Assembly: GCA_023053545.1 (NCBI GenBank)
Contig: JAKZAN010000006.1
Location: forward strand, 4,283,001 to 4,347,000
Direction of reading: 5' to 3'
DNA length: 64,000 bases
Source: Lepidurus packardi
Lineage: Eukaryota; Arthropoda; Branchiopoda; Notostraca; Triopsidae
The notes under the pieces are model-generated. The model saw nothing but the letters and a program-made list of their open reading frames with translations. It was not told the DNA's origin and made no database searches. How positions within the stretch are numbered: the stretch's first letter is position 1; each line of letters opens with the position of its first letter. Position numbers and translations under genes: made by a program. Positions 11,833 to 25,200 of the stretch are shown here, piece after piece.

Positions 11833-14800
11833 ACGTGGGGGGTTCCTGTTGTGGACTCTGGCGCCCCTTTGTGTCGGAACAACAGGATCAAGGCATCGAT
11901 CGACGATGCCCTCGACCACCATCACCCCCCAAAACTCCCACATATAGCTTCCCACGACGGCCATTTCTCTCCTGATGCTGTCCCATTGCTGCCTTTGATG
12001 GGGAGAAACAGGGCGAAAAGGGGGGAAGCTGAAAACCTTCTGATACAATATAGACGCAATTCCCAGTCGCAGTCAGCATCCTCCATCCTCTCCTCCCTGA
12101 CGCGCAGTCGGTTGCACGCGTCCATTTCGACTATAGATAGCTTTTTCTCCCCCTTTTGGGCCAAAAATCTCATCCACCCCCTCACCTCCCCCACTCTCTT
12201 ATTCCTATTATCGTCAAACATGATTTTTCTCCTTGTTCCTGTTTTTTCCTCTTTTTTTATATCTATTTATTAGTATTTATTATTGCCATTTCCACCTTTG
12301 TCCATACCATTCCTTAGGCAATATCTCGCGCCGAGCTTAGAATCATGTTGCTTTTGTTGTGAACTTATGAAGCTCGCTTGAACCACACCGCCCCCTTTTC
12401 TTTCGCATTGCTACTGACTGGCCATCAGCTGTTAACAGACCGCATCCACGCCATGACTTGTGGCGTCCACCTTCTCAATAAGAACGAGCCATAAATTCTG
12501 CCAGAGCTAACGATACTTTGTCCCAAGAACTGTCACTCAACCAAAAGAAAGAGAAAACAATAAAAAAAAAGTCTTTGGGATGCCATGGACTCTTGTCAAA
12601 CATTTCTCGTCGACACAGAGCTATTCTCTCCTCGACTCTTTTTGTTCTGCCGTACTCTTCACTGACGTCCTTCGAAAGCTGGCCCTGGTAGCAAACAGCA
12701 AGACCAAATAAGTAAGCTTAGTCAAGGTAGTACAACAGTAATAGACCGTCTGCAGAGGAGTGGGCGAGCTTTTCTTAGCTTTCGCTGCCTCTTTGGTGCG
12801 TAGTAAAATGTCTGTTGGCTTTCCAAATTCGTCGCTCCATCTCTCTCCATATGCTTGTGGTGGTGTGGTGTGTGTGTGTGTTAGGACGCAGAAGCCACAC
12901 GCTAAAAAGCCCGCAGCGGAAGTAGCGAAACTTCGTTAGGTCCCTTGCATAGCTCAGTGGATGGACGCCTGGTCGCCTGGTGCAGTACGGGCTCCATGGT
13001 TCTCAAAAGGCTTATGTGCCATCCAGATATACTTTGCATATGCTTCTGCTTGGAATTTCTTCTTGGCTTTGGCTGGGGGGGGGGGAGTTGGAAACGGGTT
13101 GAAAAGTTGGAAACAAGCAGCAGGGGGTCCTGCGCGAAGCCATTTTATATATCTCCGGAAGAATGCGAAAGGGGCTAAAAATATGGGGCCGGCGGAGCAG
13201 CTCAACTTGGCGCGAGATGTTCGCTGCCAGTGCCTACAATAATACGCTTTAACTCCTCTGAATGTTCTTAAATCTGCTCAATATTGAGTTGACTTACCGT
13301 CCATTCCTCTCTTGGATCTGTATACTATGGGAAATAAAAAATAATAATAAAAGAAATAGAAAAGAAGCGGCGATAGGACTTGGTTGTACTGTACCTCAAT
13401 GCGGCGTCGCTCAGGCTTCAGATTGACCCATTCTGTCGGCCAAATGGGGCCACACGCGATGCCGCGTCGTTCGCCCGTCCCCGAACGACCGAACGAGGGA
13501 GTACGGATAGGGACGAAGCCAGAAGGATTTACGCACATGCTATGTAGTATATAGGGACCCAAAAGACAAGAGTCAGAGAGCGAGGGAAAGGAATTTTTGG
13601 TAAATGGGAACCAGAAAGAGAGACAAACAGACAGATAGACGGAGAATGAGAGGCAAGTGCAGCGTAAAGTTCTATTTAGCATGGCATCGGGACGTCGTGA
13701 GGTGGAGAAGAAGGGAACGCCCCCGCCAATGAGGTATTTCAGAACGACGCCTGGAAACCTTGGATTTTTCTTTTTTACTTTATTTTTTTTTATGAAACTT
13801 CTGTTGCTTTCGCGAAAGACTGTACTGGCAGCAAGGCACCACGTGACCAGAGCCATAGTATTTACTCCTGGATTCCAGATGCCATCAAAGTTAGGTTAAA
13901 AAAACAAAACAAAAAATGGGCGGTTCCGAAACCCCTTTCCCGCTTTAGCGCCAGTTGCGCCTTCTCCGCTCTTTTCGTGCTCAAGCTCCTCTCGTTATTA
14001 GTACGGTTATTACCCTCTTCAACGCCCGTCTCTTGCGCCTTTTCAAGCTTGGGATACCCGGCAGACACCAAACTGAAAACTTGGCTAATGATGCCATAAT
14101 CATGCCAGCCACTTCTGGAAATAGATACCAGTGTAGCTCGCAGCCATGCTAATTCAATCGACACACAACAAGGCCTACGCAAAAAAAGACAATAAAAAGG
14201 AAAGAAGAGCCCCCAGTCTTAAGAAACTAGTTCTTCTTATAACGCATCGACAGTTTATCATAAGGTATATGCACACAAGATCCAAGAATTCAGAGTTCTC
14301 GTGGAAGAGATGCTTTTCTCAAACTTTTTGGGTTTTCAAAAAGTCGTGGGATGCGGCACGTGGCAAAGTGCTCTCTCTCTCTCTTTCTCATCCTTTTAAA
14401 GACTGCCATGTGTGTAACATTCCAAAGGAGGTTGGGTTTGGGGCTTTTACCAGTTGGTATAATACTGACTAGGGTTAGAAGTATGTATAAACTCGTTCTG
14501 CCACTTGGTTCTTTCCGGTTTACGGTTAAGATTCCCACAAAAACCACAAAGAAGCAAAGAACAAAGTCATATCACGATGCAACCCAATTTAACAGCTTTC
14601 TGTCCTTAGATTGGACTTTCATGAAGGTTAATAAATACAACCAGAGTCTTGTTCGATTCGATGGCGGCAGAAGATGTCTAATTCGATGGCGGCAGAAGAC
14701 ATACAAAGATGGTTTGACAAGTTGGGCAAATTGCTCTTCAAAACAGAAAAAAAAATCTAGTTTCTAGCGGTGTATTTCTTTCCATCACACGCCAGTTATT

Positions 14801-17115
14801 AATGAAAGCCATTACAAAAAGAAAATCCGAGGCACTGTTTACAATTTGACGCAGGGAAGTAAACAGTTACCATGGTTAACACGCACCATAAGCCACGCCA
14901 CGCCACGGCTCTGACGTAACTACCCAAAGCTTTCGCATGCTAACAACTGGTGAATGACTATTCACCCCAATTTTAAGGAAAGTTCAGTGTTCTTAGAGTA
15001 TATGTAGGCTACAAGCTTCCATCCCAAGCCCAAGACGTGGCTATTGGCCCTTTCAACAATGAATGTGAAAGAATAAAGTTCATAATCGCTCGCCAAAACC
15101 ATACGTTGGCAACAGTGAAATTTAATACGGTACTATGAGAAAAAGAGGAAGAAGATGATCCGGGCAGAAAACTTGGAAGGTTTCTGCTCATAACATAACG
15201 TTTCCTGCGCTGAACAGTCTGATCTAGTCATAAACAGGAGACGTTTCACAACACGGTCAGGAACCCAAAGCGAATAAGAGTGGCAGAAAGAGAGAGAGAG
15301 ATACAGCACAGAGGAAGTCTAGAGCTTGTAAAAGGACGGGGGAAATTGATAAACTAAACTAAAGCTTCTGGGAAATAAGGGAGGACAATTTACAGCTATA
15401 CTAGTTTGCTGCGCTGCCTTGCCCATAGCGTGCGAACATGAATATCTAGTAGGAACCTAACAACTCTGGGAAAAAATACTACATAAGTCCAACCACGAAC
15501 CATGACACTGAATTAAATGGCAGAAACCATGTAACGGGCTTAATAATTTAGTTCGACACGTTAGATAAACCATCATCCCTTACGTTAAATGTGCCAAATC
15601 TGCTAAACAGGTTTAATTTCTAACCAGATTTCTGTTAATCAATGCCAAGCACAAAAGTAGTGCTTTTGCATTTCTTTTCTTTTCTTTGAAACTCTTTAAT
15701 ATCTTCCTGTGTTATTGGACAACTTATGATTGTACTAATGTGAGACAGGCAACAGGTTAATAAATTATTAAAAAAAACAAAAGTAGTGCTTCCATGAGCA
15801 GAATTAGCAAGATTCTACAAAAACTGTCACGAATTCCAAGCATTGACAGGAATTAAGTAAACTTCCCAGAATTAACCCAATTAATCGGTAAGAAGGAGCT
15901 CAACGTCGACAAAACAGGTTTTAACAGAGAAACACACAATGAAAAGAGTCCAAAAAGAAAAAAGAATCCGCTTTTATTATGTATAAAAGATAGAGGCGTC
16001 TTTTATAGTCTAAGCTCCACAGTTTGCTCGTGAACTGCCATACAAAGCCAACAATGCAAGCTGCGACGCCAGCACTCCAAGGGCTTGACAATGGATTACA
16101 ATTATAAGCATGGAGCGTCCTTGGGTCTCCTCTTTTTCCTTATTTTCGCAATCGCATGTGTTCCAATCGGATTAATTATCGGTTCCTCCTCTTCATAAGT
16201 ATTCCGGAAAGGTAGGCGGGTAATGGGGTAGGAGCTAGAAAAGAGGGTACTGTATTAGTACAGTACTGTCCTACGGGATTATAAGATAGGAATTTAGGAG
16301 TGGAACGTAAAACCTGCACCCTTTTTCATCAAAACCGTTTAGCAGAACGACCTAAAAGCTAAAAGCATGCTAAACGTCAAGGGCAGATAGCAACAGCATA
16401 CTTTTATTTGCTAAACAAGTTGAGCGGGGGTTTTAACTAGTTTCGGGGCTTAACTTTTAACCAAGTCCCAGGTCTGATGACTTAACAGGTGACAATGGAG
16501 CCAAAAAAAAAAAAACGGGAAAAGAGAGCGTCAAGAACGAGATCGAGATGAATCAGAGCGAGATGAAGAAGGAGACGAAGACGCACAAAGAGAGAGGCTT
16601 GACTTGTTGTATGGTGTTGTAATTCGCAAGTTGCAACAGGTCAAGAACGTGAGCAGTTTGGGAGTTCGCCTAGGTCGCTCACGTTTCGATCTACATGCAA
16701 TTAGTTTTGAGAAAGCGAGAGAAGAAACAATAGCGTTTCACCGACAAGCTCCAAAACGAGTCTTTGAGTAACGACGTGTGCAGCGAAAGGATGTTATCAC
16801 TTTCACATTAAACCTTTTTTTTTATTTTTTTTATTTTTTTGGTGAGAAGAGGGGGGTCTTGACTAACGTGGTCTGGCTTCATCTGCGCCTTCGGGTGGCA
16901 AAGCGAAGAGGACCTGTTTCCTCGCACCCCAGACGCATAACTTCTAGTTTCTTTTTTTTATTCCTTTATTTATATATTAGAATGATTATTCAACAACTCG
17001 GCAATCCCTCTTTCCTTTCGTTTGAAACGAAAACAAGCTTATCAACTTCCCAAGTGCGGAAATCCGACACAGAAAACCCACATTTAAGGGATTTGAGTTT
17101 GGATGGCTCTTCCTG
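11833..17115. other. Gene-free region
   Basis: No supported gene. Contains a GT tract (about 12860-12882), a tRNA-like Pol III A/B-box pair at 12950-13008, a 192-codon minus-strand frame (13278-13856) of low complexity with no domain, CT/GA tracts at about 14372 and 15288, and a 25-bp-period duplication of ATTCGATGGCGGCAGAAGA at 14656 and 14681. Confidence 0.45.
12950..13008 (+). other. tRNA-like internal Pol III promoter (possible SINE remnant)
   Basis: TAGCTCAGTGG at 12950-12960 matches the tRNA A-box consensus, and GGTTCTCAAAA at 12998-13008 resembles a B box with two mismatches, 37 bp downstream. The surrounding bases do not fold into a convincing tRNA cloverleaf, so a tRNA-derived SINE relic or chance are the options. 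Confidence 0.2.
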
Positions 17116-17136
17116 CCCCCCCCCCCCCCCCCCCCC
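17116..17136. repeat. Poly-C tract, about 21 bp
   Basis: An uninterrupted run of C in unique sequence, unusual in an otherwise A/T-homopolymer-rich region. The exact length may be affected by sequencing error. Confidence 0.85.
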
Positions 17137-18670
17137 TTATTGCCTGGAAGCGTTTTTAATCCGATGCATACTCTTCCAATAAGAAATCAAGGCGAGTTCA
17201 TTGACATGAGACACGGCCAACCCCCCAAAAAACAACAAGATACTTCCATCTAACCAGGAAAAAAAAAGTGACAAACAAGCACATAGTCAAGAGCCTTGAA
17301 TACTCTGCATAATGGGTTAAAAATAAAAAGAGAGAAGAAGGACAAGACGCCTGTAGCTTTTCTACAGCGAAAAGACGGACTTGTCCCAAGTCCCCAGCCA
17401 TGCGTGTTGTATTGTAACACTTGTGCCCAGCTGTGGAACGCCAAAGTTTGTAACACGGGAAAGTCTCCTGGACCGACCGACCGACTTTTTTTTGGTTGTA
17501 ATTTTTGTAATTTTTTTTTTTTTTTTTAAGTTCCTGCCAATATACTTGAATTCGCAATAGTGGCGACAAAAAGCCCCGATGGGCTTCAAAGCGCTAGGAA
17601 TCCGGGTTTAAAGCGTTCCAGATTGTACAAACCAACACACCGGGGCTCTCGTTGTGACGTATTAGGTGTTGTGAGTACTTGTGAGCGTTCACGATGGGAG
17701 CAGTAGTTATTTATCTCTTACTTTCTTGGTCATGTTTCTTTTTGTTCTTCTTGTCTGAAAACAGTCCCAGCCAGAAGCCATTGCATACTCCAAAGCTGGC
17801 AAATTACCGGCATTGTCGGGGACAAAAGAGGGGGACGTCTTGACTAGTCTATCAAGTCTAGTTCGTTTGACACGTGCGTTGATGAATAAAGAAGAAAAAA
17901 GAAAAAAAGAAGGTCGTGTGATGCATACACCTGCACAAATGCGGGCATTGGCGCCGTTTTAGACAAATAGGCAAAGTCTGGTTCTAAAAGTGCCGAGTTG
18001 GCAATCCACGAGTAACTTACACCTGCACGTCTGTGTGTCAACAACAATTGAGGTGGAGATGAGAAATAAAATGAGGCCAGTTCAATTCCCACCAGGAGAA
18101 TTTTCATTGTAGTCCACCCTGCTTCAATATAGAATGGAACAACGTAGTCCAAGGGGACACCATAAACGAACGTTTCCCTTGGCGCTGGGCGCGCTTTATG
18201 GGACACTGTATACAACGTAGGCCCGCCTAACCCGCGCTTTTCAAAAATGACGCGTTGGTTTCACGGTTTGTTGTATCATATTTCCAACTCAGTGGTACAA
18301 AAAACTGAGACAATGGTGTAGGTCCAAGACAGTCGCATTCATTGATATTTCAACTTCTACTTCTGGGGCCGTTTTCATTCCTGGGAAGCCAAACTCCGAG
18401 TGCAATGGAATAGAATTCAATTATTAATGGGAAAAATACGATGACTCGATAGCAGTACATGCTGTACCTGTTTTGGATCCATATTAGGGCTAGCTAGAAA
18501 TCGCCAGCACGTGTAAAGGTAGTTTCTTATGGTTTTCCTAACAACAAAATGGAACGAATCAGGTCGATTTAGCGTAAAAAGAAAGCCTTTCTTCACTGTA
18601 CAAAAAGGGAACCCATTTTGCTTGGGGCACCATGGCATCTTTTATGATATGGTGCCGTAAAGTGCCATAA
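17137..18670. other. Gene-free region
   Basis: No recognisable gene. Includes a poly-T tract near 17511-17528 and short frames without domains. Confidence 0.4.
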
Positions 18671-18706
18671 GGGGCAAAGCGGGCAAAGCCGGCAAAGCGG
18701 GCAAAG
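18671..18706. repeat. GGGCAAAGC tandem repeat, four 9-bp units
   Basis: Four adjacent units of (G)GGCAAAGC with minor changes, preceded by GTGCCATAAGG. The short minus-strand frame reads as a Leu-Cys-Pro repeat and is an artefact of the 9-bp period. Confidence 0.85.
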
Positions 18707-18759
18707 TGAACGAGAATTGGGAAGTGAAGCCATGTATGCATGACAAAAAAAATCTAATA

Positions 18760-19270
18760 CATTGCAAAAAAATGACCGCAATTAAACGATTAAATATTTA
18801 AATAAATAGATGAATAATAAACATAAAATAGAAATGGATCATAAGTAATAGTTGCAGCTAATAATAAATATTTTTGTACCCAACCCTTTTTATGAAGAAA
18901 TAAACGACGCTAACAGGCTTAAGCCTACAAGCCGTATATAAAAAAGCTAATAATAATAAACATAAGAACGTAACCAAATTTCACACTGAAATGTTAAAGT
19001 ATATTTTTTTGTTGCTCATGAAATATTTGTAATGGAAAGTTTAATTTACGAACAGAAACCTAATTTGATACTGGATTTTTTTGTCTTCAGTTTAATTCAA
19101 TAAGGCATCAGTTTAATTCAATAAGCATTGCAAAAACAGATTTGTGGATTGCAATTATTATTGAGATAATTTAGTAACGCAATTTGGGAAATTATAGATA
19201 AAGTAATATAAGCGGCGTTAGAATCCAGAAAGATTGTGGCAAGAATTTAATTTTTTTAAATTTTTTTAAG
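18760..19270. other. AT-rich block
   Basis: About 500 bp with markedly higher A+T than the flanks, including repeated AATAATAAA/TAAATAAATA words and a duplicated CAGTTTAATTCAATAAG (about 19089-19125). No gene. A matrix-attachment-like or repeat-derived segment is possible. Confidence 0.45.
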
Positions 19271-22200
19271 AATATGATCTTTCTTTCGTTCTAGCTTCTT
19301 ACATAGTTTCAGAAGCCATGTGAGGGCCACGGGTTCTGCTACACCGTTAGGATACCTCTATTGTATCTACCTCTAACGTATACACGACTTGAGTCGGTAA
19401 GGTGCTCAACAAATTTCCTGTTATATTCGACAAGAAATCCGGTTAATGGCCCAATAACAAATCCCTATGCATATGAATACTTTCAGTAACACGTTTAGAC
19501 GCGAAGGCCTGTTGCCAACTTATTTCTTTTGTCCATTACTTGCAGACATTGGTCTGTAAAAAGCTTAACAATGAATTGGGAGGGAGGAGGTACGTCGTTC
19601 CAATACATCTTAGCTGCAGTGAAAGCAATAGTTTCTCAGCATGCGATCATTCGACCTACATTACTTAGTGGGAGGAAGTGGGGTAGAGCCTAATTATGTA
19701 AATTGGTTTAGAAATACGTATGTGTGTCTTGAACGTCTCCCAAAGTTTCCCTGCACCTACAGACCAGTCAACACACCCCAATGCGAGCTATCCAAGTCTC
19801 TAGAATAACAAGGTCAAGTTCCCAAGGAAGCAAGGTTCGACAAAACCCACGGTTAAGCACAATTGTAATTGGATCATACAGTATTTTGTGTATCTCGAGA
19901 TCCTATGCTTGATCACTGGCATGGAAATAGGGAAAGAGCCTTTTTGGTCCTTTTTTTTTTCTTCAATTTTATTAGTCCAAGAGTTCCTTTTTAGCCTTTT
20001 GTTCCATGAATAGTTGAGGTCATTGTTGCACCGGTTTTGTTGGGGAGCTTTATATTCTACGGGCTCTTTCTTTGGTTGTCTTGTGTTGTGTTGCGTCTTG
20101 CGTTGCGTCCTTCTTGTCAAAGCTTTTCGTGTAAGGGGCAATGCCATCCTCGGTCTGTCAATCCAAAAAGCAACGGTGCTAGTACGATGCCCCTTTGACC
20201 TTTTTGGTGGCGGTTACTACCGCGAAGAATCAGGGGAAAAAAGGTAACTCGTCTTTTTTTTCTCACGTTGATTGTTGCCCTAACTAGCTTTACGAATTGC
20301 ACCAGAAAAAAAGTCCCTACTCTTCTTCGTTTCAGTAAAGAAAAAAATAGTGGAAAGTATCCCGAAAACGTGCAGGAATATATGTATCTGTAACCCCAGT
20401 TCATAACTTATCCAGGCTGATGACTTCGTGTATTGCGCGAGGTACTGGTACTCTCTACGGTTGTGGGTTGTGCGCTCAATCATAACTTGGCCGGAGTTTT
20501 GTTCTCTTTTTACGGTACAAACTCAGCTAACATGGTAAGGGAACAAAAAAGTGGGGCTTGAAATGGTCTGTCAACGGCCTAGTGGGATCCTACATTATAC
20601 CTCGTACACATTGGCGGAAGTCACGACACCCAGAGCACAGCAGAGTCAGCGTCACGACGCCACCAGGGGCGAAATCCAACACCCAAAGCATAGTTTACCA
20701 TCGAGAACGCGCTCCACAACGTTTCAACTAGTGTAATGTTCGAATTATCCCACGACTGCAGTAAATAATACCATCTTGCTCCTCTTCTCTCCTTTAATCT
20801 TCATATCCTTCTTCATAATCTTCATACCCATCCTTTTTCACTCAATTTTCATTGTTGGACTTTCATGGTTGGACTAAGGTCGCTAGCACTAGAAGATGCC
20901 CTCGCAAAAAGAGGGGGGGTATTGTAGCTGGAAGCTTCTGGAAGTGTAGAACCCTATAGGGAATTTACATTGTTGCGCTATAGTATACTGCATGGGTTTC
21001 GCGTTCCCATCCACAATTCACTGTTGTGACGTACGACTTGCGGTTCCTCTGTACGTTCAGCTGGGTTTTCCTCCTCTGGCGTCCAATTTTTACCTAAAGA
21101 GTACTAAACTCGAAGTAAGATGATGCCCTTGCAAAAAGATCGCCGGTGATAAAGATGCCGGGTATCAAGAAGCAAAAGAAATAAAAAGAAATGAAATGGA
21201 AAGACCAAGAGTTGCAGGGTAGATGACCAGACAAAAGTAAAAAAGGGGAATTACCCAATACACTGGTTGCTCTGGCTCATTTTATTACATTTCACGCTCA
21301 GGTATGTACAGCGGTTTAGTAACGAGAGCTTACAACCTTTTTTTCACGGCCCAAAACCTTGTAAAACTTTTGAAGAAGCACCTCCATGAGACGGGAGGTA
21401 CCAACAAGGCGAAGAAATTCCACAGGTAGAGAGAGAAGGAGAAGAGAGAGAGTTGGGAACCATGTGTATAGAACCGTTACATCTCTACTCTGTGGTATTC
21501 CGGCCATAGAGACATAGAGGCATAGATTGCAGACGAAGGGGCCAGAAAGCACGACCAAACACCTTAAAAAGAGACTAACCAACATGTTTATAACTTTTAT
21601 AACCTTAGATTCTCTCCATCTTAGGTATGAAGAAGGCCGAAAGGCCGAACGTGAACACGAAAACACAAGCATCTCCCCAAAGTTACCCAGGTGATGAACC
21701 AGCAGTTTGCTCAGATGGTATATCATAGCGTGTGAAAAGCAAAGGCGAAAAAAAAAATAAAAAAAAAATCCAGGAGCTAATAGTCCAGTACCCTCTCTTG
21801 AGCCCCTATCTCTATTGTAATAAAAAGCGGCTCTTGTTCTTTTTAACATCTTTTATTGTATTTTTTCTTTCGTAATGTCTTGTAGTACTTACATCTTATA
21901 TGCAAAACTCGCGTGACTTAAACTGTATATGAAGCCTAGTAACGCACAGTAATGGATTTTGTATGTGGAGCATAGTAATTACTAAAAGCATAGTAATAAG
22001 GGCGAAATTCCTACACTTTAGCAGCAAAAATGGTTCCCAATGTATTAGGGAACGTGGAAAGATGCTTTACATAAAAAATGTCATTGCTGTTGGCAATAAG
22101 GTCGCTTTTTGTATGTTCAGATGGGTGACAATAGACCTTAGTAATATGGAATTGCAGTAGGGGCGAAATTTCTATGCCTTAGCAGGGAGAAATGATTCTT

Positions 22201-25200
22201 AATGCACGAGTTATGCAGGAGTTATTCTTAAGGCACATGTTTGTTACTTAAAGCTTGGATTTTGGTACCTGGATACCTGGCTTGTTATGTAGTTTGTCTT
22301 TTTCCTTTAAGGACACGGGTAAGTTCTAACTTGCCTCACATTTAAGGAAAATAAAGGTTCTCAGTTAACGAAAACGTGGTAGGAATGACCCTGCTTTACA
22401 CGCGTTTTCCCATGTCCTCAATCTTGCTTTCAACGCTGGGGTCTTTTTTTTGTTCTTCCATTTTGTTTCATTTATTTCTTGCCCTATTATAGTCTCCTTG
22501 TTAACAATCCGTTGGCGCTCTTACCTGGCTATCGGTATATATGCAAGAAGGTCACCATCACATCACATCACGTGCAGAACAATTGGCGTCAAGTTGCATA
22601 GGAACGACCTCCAAAAATCGCCGCCAAAGTAACACGCAGTCAGCGCGTTGGGAATTCCCCCACCCCTCCCTTCTTTTACCCCTTCATTTTTGCGAGAAAC
22701 TCAAGTGCCATTTTTTTTACCCAATTTTTACACCAAAAAGACTTAGGAAAACGCTTGGTAATCTGCCACAGCAAATAAAATCAAAAACTTCTTTCCTGGT
22801 ATCTTTTTCACTTTTCTTCGGGAGCGGGAAAACGGAAAACGTAAACACGAGGGAGGGTACTCCGTTACTTCCTCTCCAATTCGCCCGGCAGTCGTGCTAT
22901 TATAGAAGGCCATCGTCCTTTTCTCTTATCCCGAGACAAAACAACAGGAGAAAAGAGTATACTATTATAGTGCAATGGACATGGGTTTATGACAAACGTC
23001 GACTTAGCTGGAGACAATAACAAAAATAAATAAAAGGAACCAAAACCTCTCCACTCAGCGCCAAAGTCATGTGACGTACTGCAACAGTGAAATAATAAGC
23101 GCCAAATACAAAACGTTCGCAGGCCGACGACGCCCTTCCTCATCCCTCTAGCGTGCATAAAGACTTTCTTTCCCCACACAAAATAAATACAATAAAAAAT
23201 CCCAATTTTCGCCTCAGGGACCACACCCACTACCAATTCTTCCAGTAATATGACAAGGCATACCTCCAGGTGAAATGAGCCACCACAAACGACGAAAAAC
23301 CGAAGCAAAAAAGGTCTTTTTTTTTGTAGTTTTAGCACTACTTAATTAACAAACAATACCCTATCCGCTGTTCCAGATCAGCAAGACAAGACTAGAAAGA
23401 CCTGGACTTTCTCCTTCCCACCCACAAAGAAGGAAACAAAGAAAGAAATTGAAAGAGAAACGAAGATTAAGGCAAATAAGAATGTTTTCAGTGTGGTCTA
23501 CGACCTAGAAAACGCCGTCACAAGCGGCTCAAGCTCAATGAAGATGAAGATAGCCGGTTAAGCCTCATTTTCAGGGAAGTTGAGCACAGTTAAAGTAGAA
23601 AGTGGTGACATGCAAATGAGTCAATGTGTCATGTGGAGGTGCTGGAAAACTTTTAGGCTAGCACCCAAGACAAACGGGTAACAAGGACATCAGCATTTTT
23701 ATTATTTTTTGTTTGGTTAAATTTATTTCTTATGGCTGGAAGGAGTTCATTTTTATTAATTTACATCGCAGTATTGAAAAAAAAAGGGAGGTCGAAGTTG
23801 TTGCTTTTGTTTGAATGAACAAGGAGGACGTCCTCATCACGGTATTTGAAATGAGCCAAAGAAGCAGTCGTCCAAGTCTCCAAAACTCCCAGCTTTCTTA
23901 TTCTTTCTTTTTATCTGCAGACTTTTTCTAATTGTCTAGTTTGTGTCCTCGACGATTTCCTATCAGGTCCCGTTGTCGTTGTCGGTGGCACCAGCACCGG
24001 CGAAGGACTCGATTCGCCCAAATAAGAGAAGAGAAGCGAAAGGGTCGCCGGGTAATAAAAGCTTAACATATTTAGCAAGACACAAATTTTCGGAGATTTT
24101 TGACAAAAGGTTTTAGAAGCATGGGAGTAGGTTCGAGTAAGAATAAGAGAGATTAATGCTTGACTGCTATTCCGTATCATATCAGCGACCCGAATGTACG
24201 GCACGACCAACAGGAAGTTTATCCGCCCATTAACCGGTACCTTTGCATGTCTACTTGTCATGACGCGAGTTTTTCTTTAGGACTTAATCAAAAACTCTTG
24301 GGGGAAAGATAAAGTGAAGGAAACTTAGCAAGAAAAAGCTTTTTGGCCAAGAAAGACAAGCAAATACGATCCAAGGGCGACGAAGCCCAGGGTCGTTCCC
24401 GAGTTTGGCTTGAGATGTACTCGAGTACAGTACAGTACAGAGCTGACCTCATTGGCAATGATTAAAACTCTTTTTGTGGTATTTTTTTTTGACAAATGCT
24501 TATCCCGTGTTCAAGTCATTTTTCTCCTCTCCAAGCGCCCTGTTTCCGTTCAATTGGTCAATGCTTTTTGGAAGAAGGGAGGGGTAGGGACGGAAATTAT
24601 TACTTCATTTTTGCTCTGGCAGGAAAGAATCGTTGGATCCATTTGGTGGCCCTAACACTAGTATATACTATACACACTAAGACTATAACCAACAAGAGAC
24701 CCTGGTGTGGAAAGTGCTGCGCGAACTTCAATGAGAAGCAACTTGTGTTGATGACACGTGAGCGAGAGGACGACACGGCCGGTAATTGAACCGCGAAACG
24801 TGCAAGGTTTACCCAAGCGCCAAACTTCATTGTTCAGGAAATAGACTCAACTCGAATGTAATAAAACTACAGCTAAATAGAATAGAAGCGCCTCCTCCAG
24901 TGCACAAGATTTCACCTCGACCTGAAAAGCGGTAGAAGGAGGTAAAAACAACAGATAGAAAGGAGGGATCGGTTTTTGAAACCATAATGGCCAGTCACCT
25001 AGCGCACACGGGTCGCAACCGTGCCGCGCCGCGCGCAATGTCGCCGCGACTCCCTGCTCCCTGTCAAGAGGGCCTTGAACAACAGGAAATTGCTTTATCC
25101 CTTTTCCATCTCCCGATTCCAAATGAGCAACATGGAATGGCATGGCACCAGAACCCAAACCCAAACCCAGGGACTGTAGCATACGTAGTATGTATATTAT

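Noticed and set aside
13278-13856. 192-codon minus-strand open frame
   Set aside because: Low-complexity Phe/Tyr/Lys stretches, no domain, overlaps a shorter opposite-strand frame and lacks conserved motifs.
21316-21849. 177-codon minus-strand open frame with hydrophobic segments
   Set aside because: Hydrophobicity comes from T-rich codons; no family resemblance and no splice-linked neighbours.
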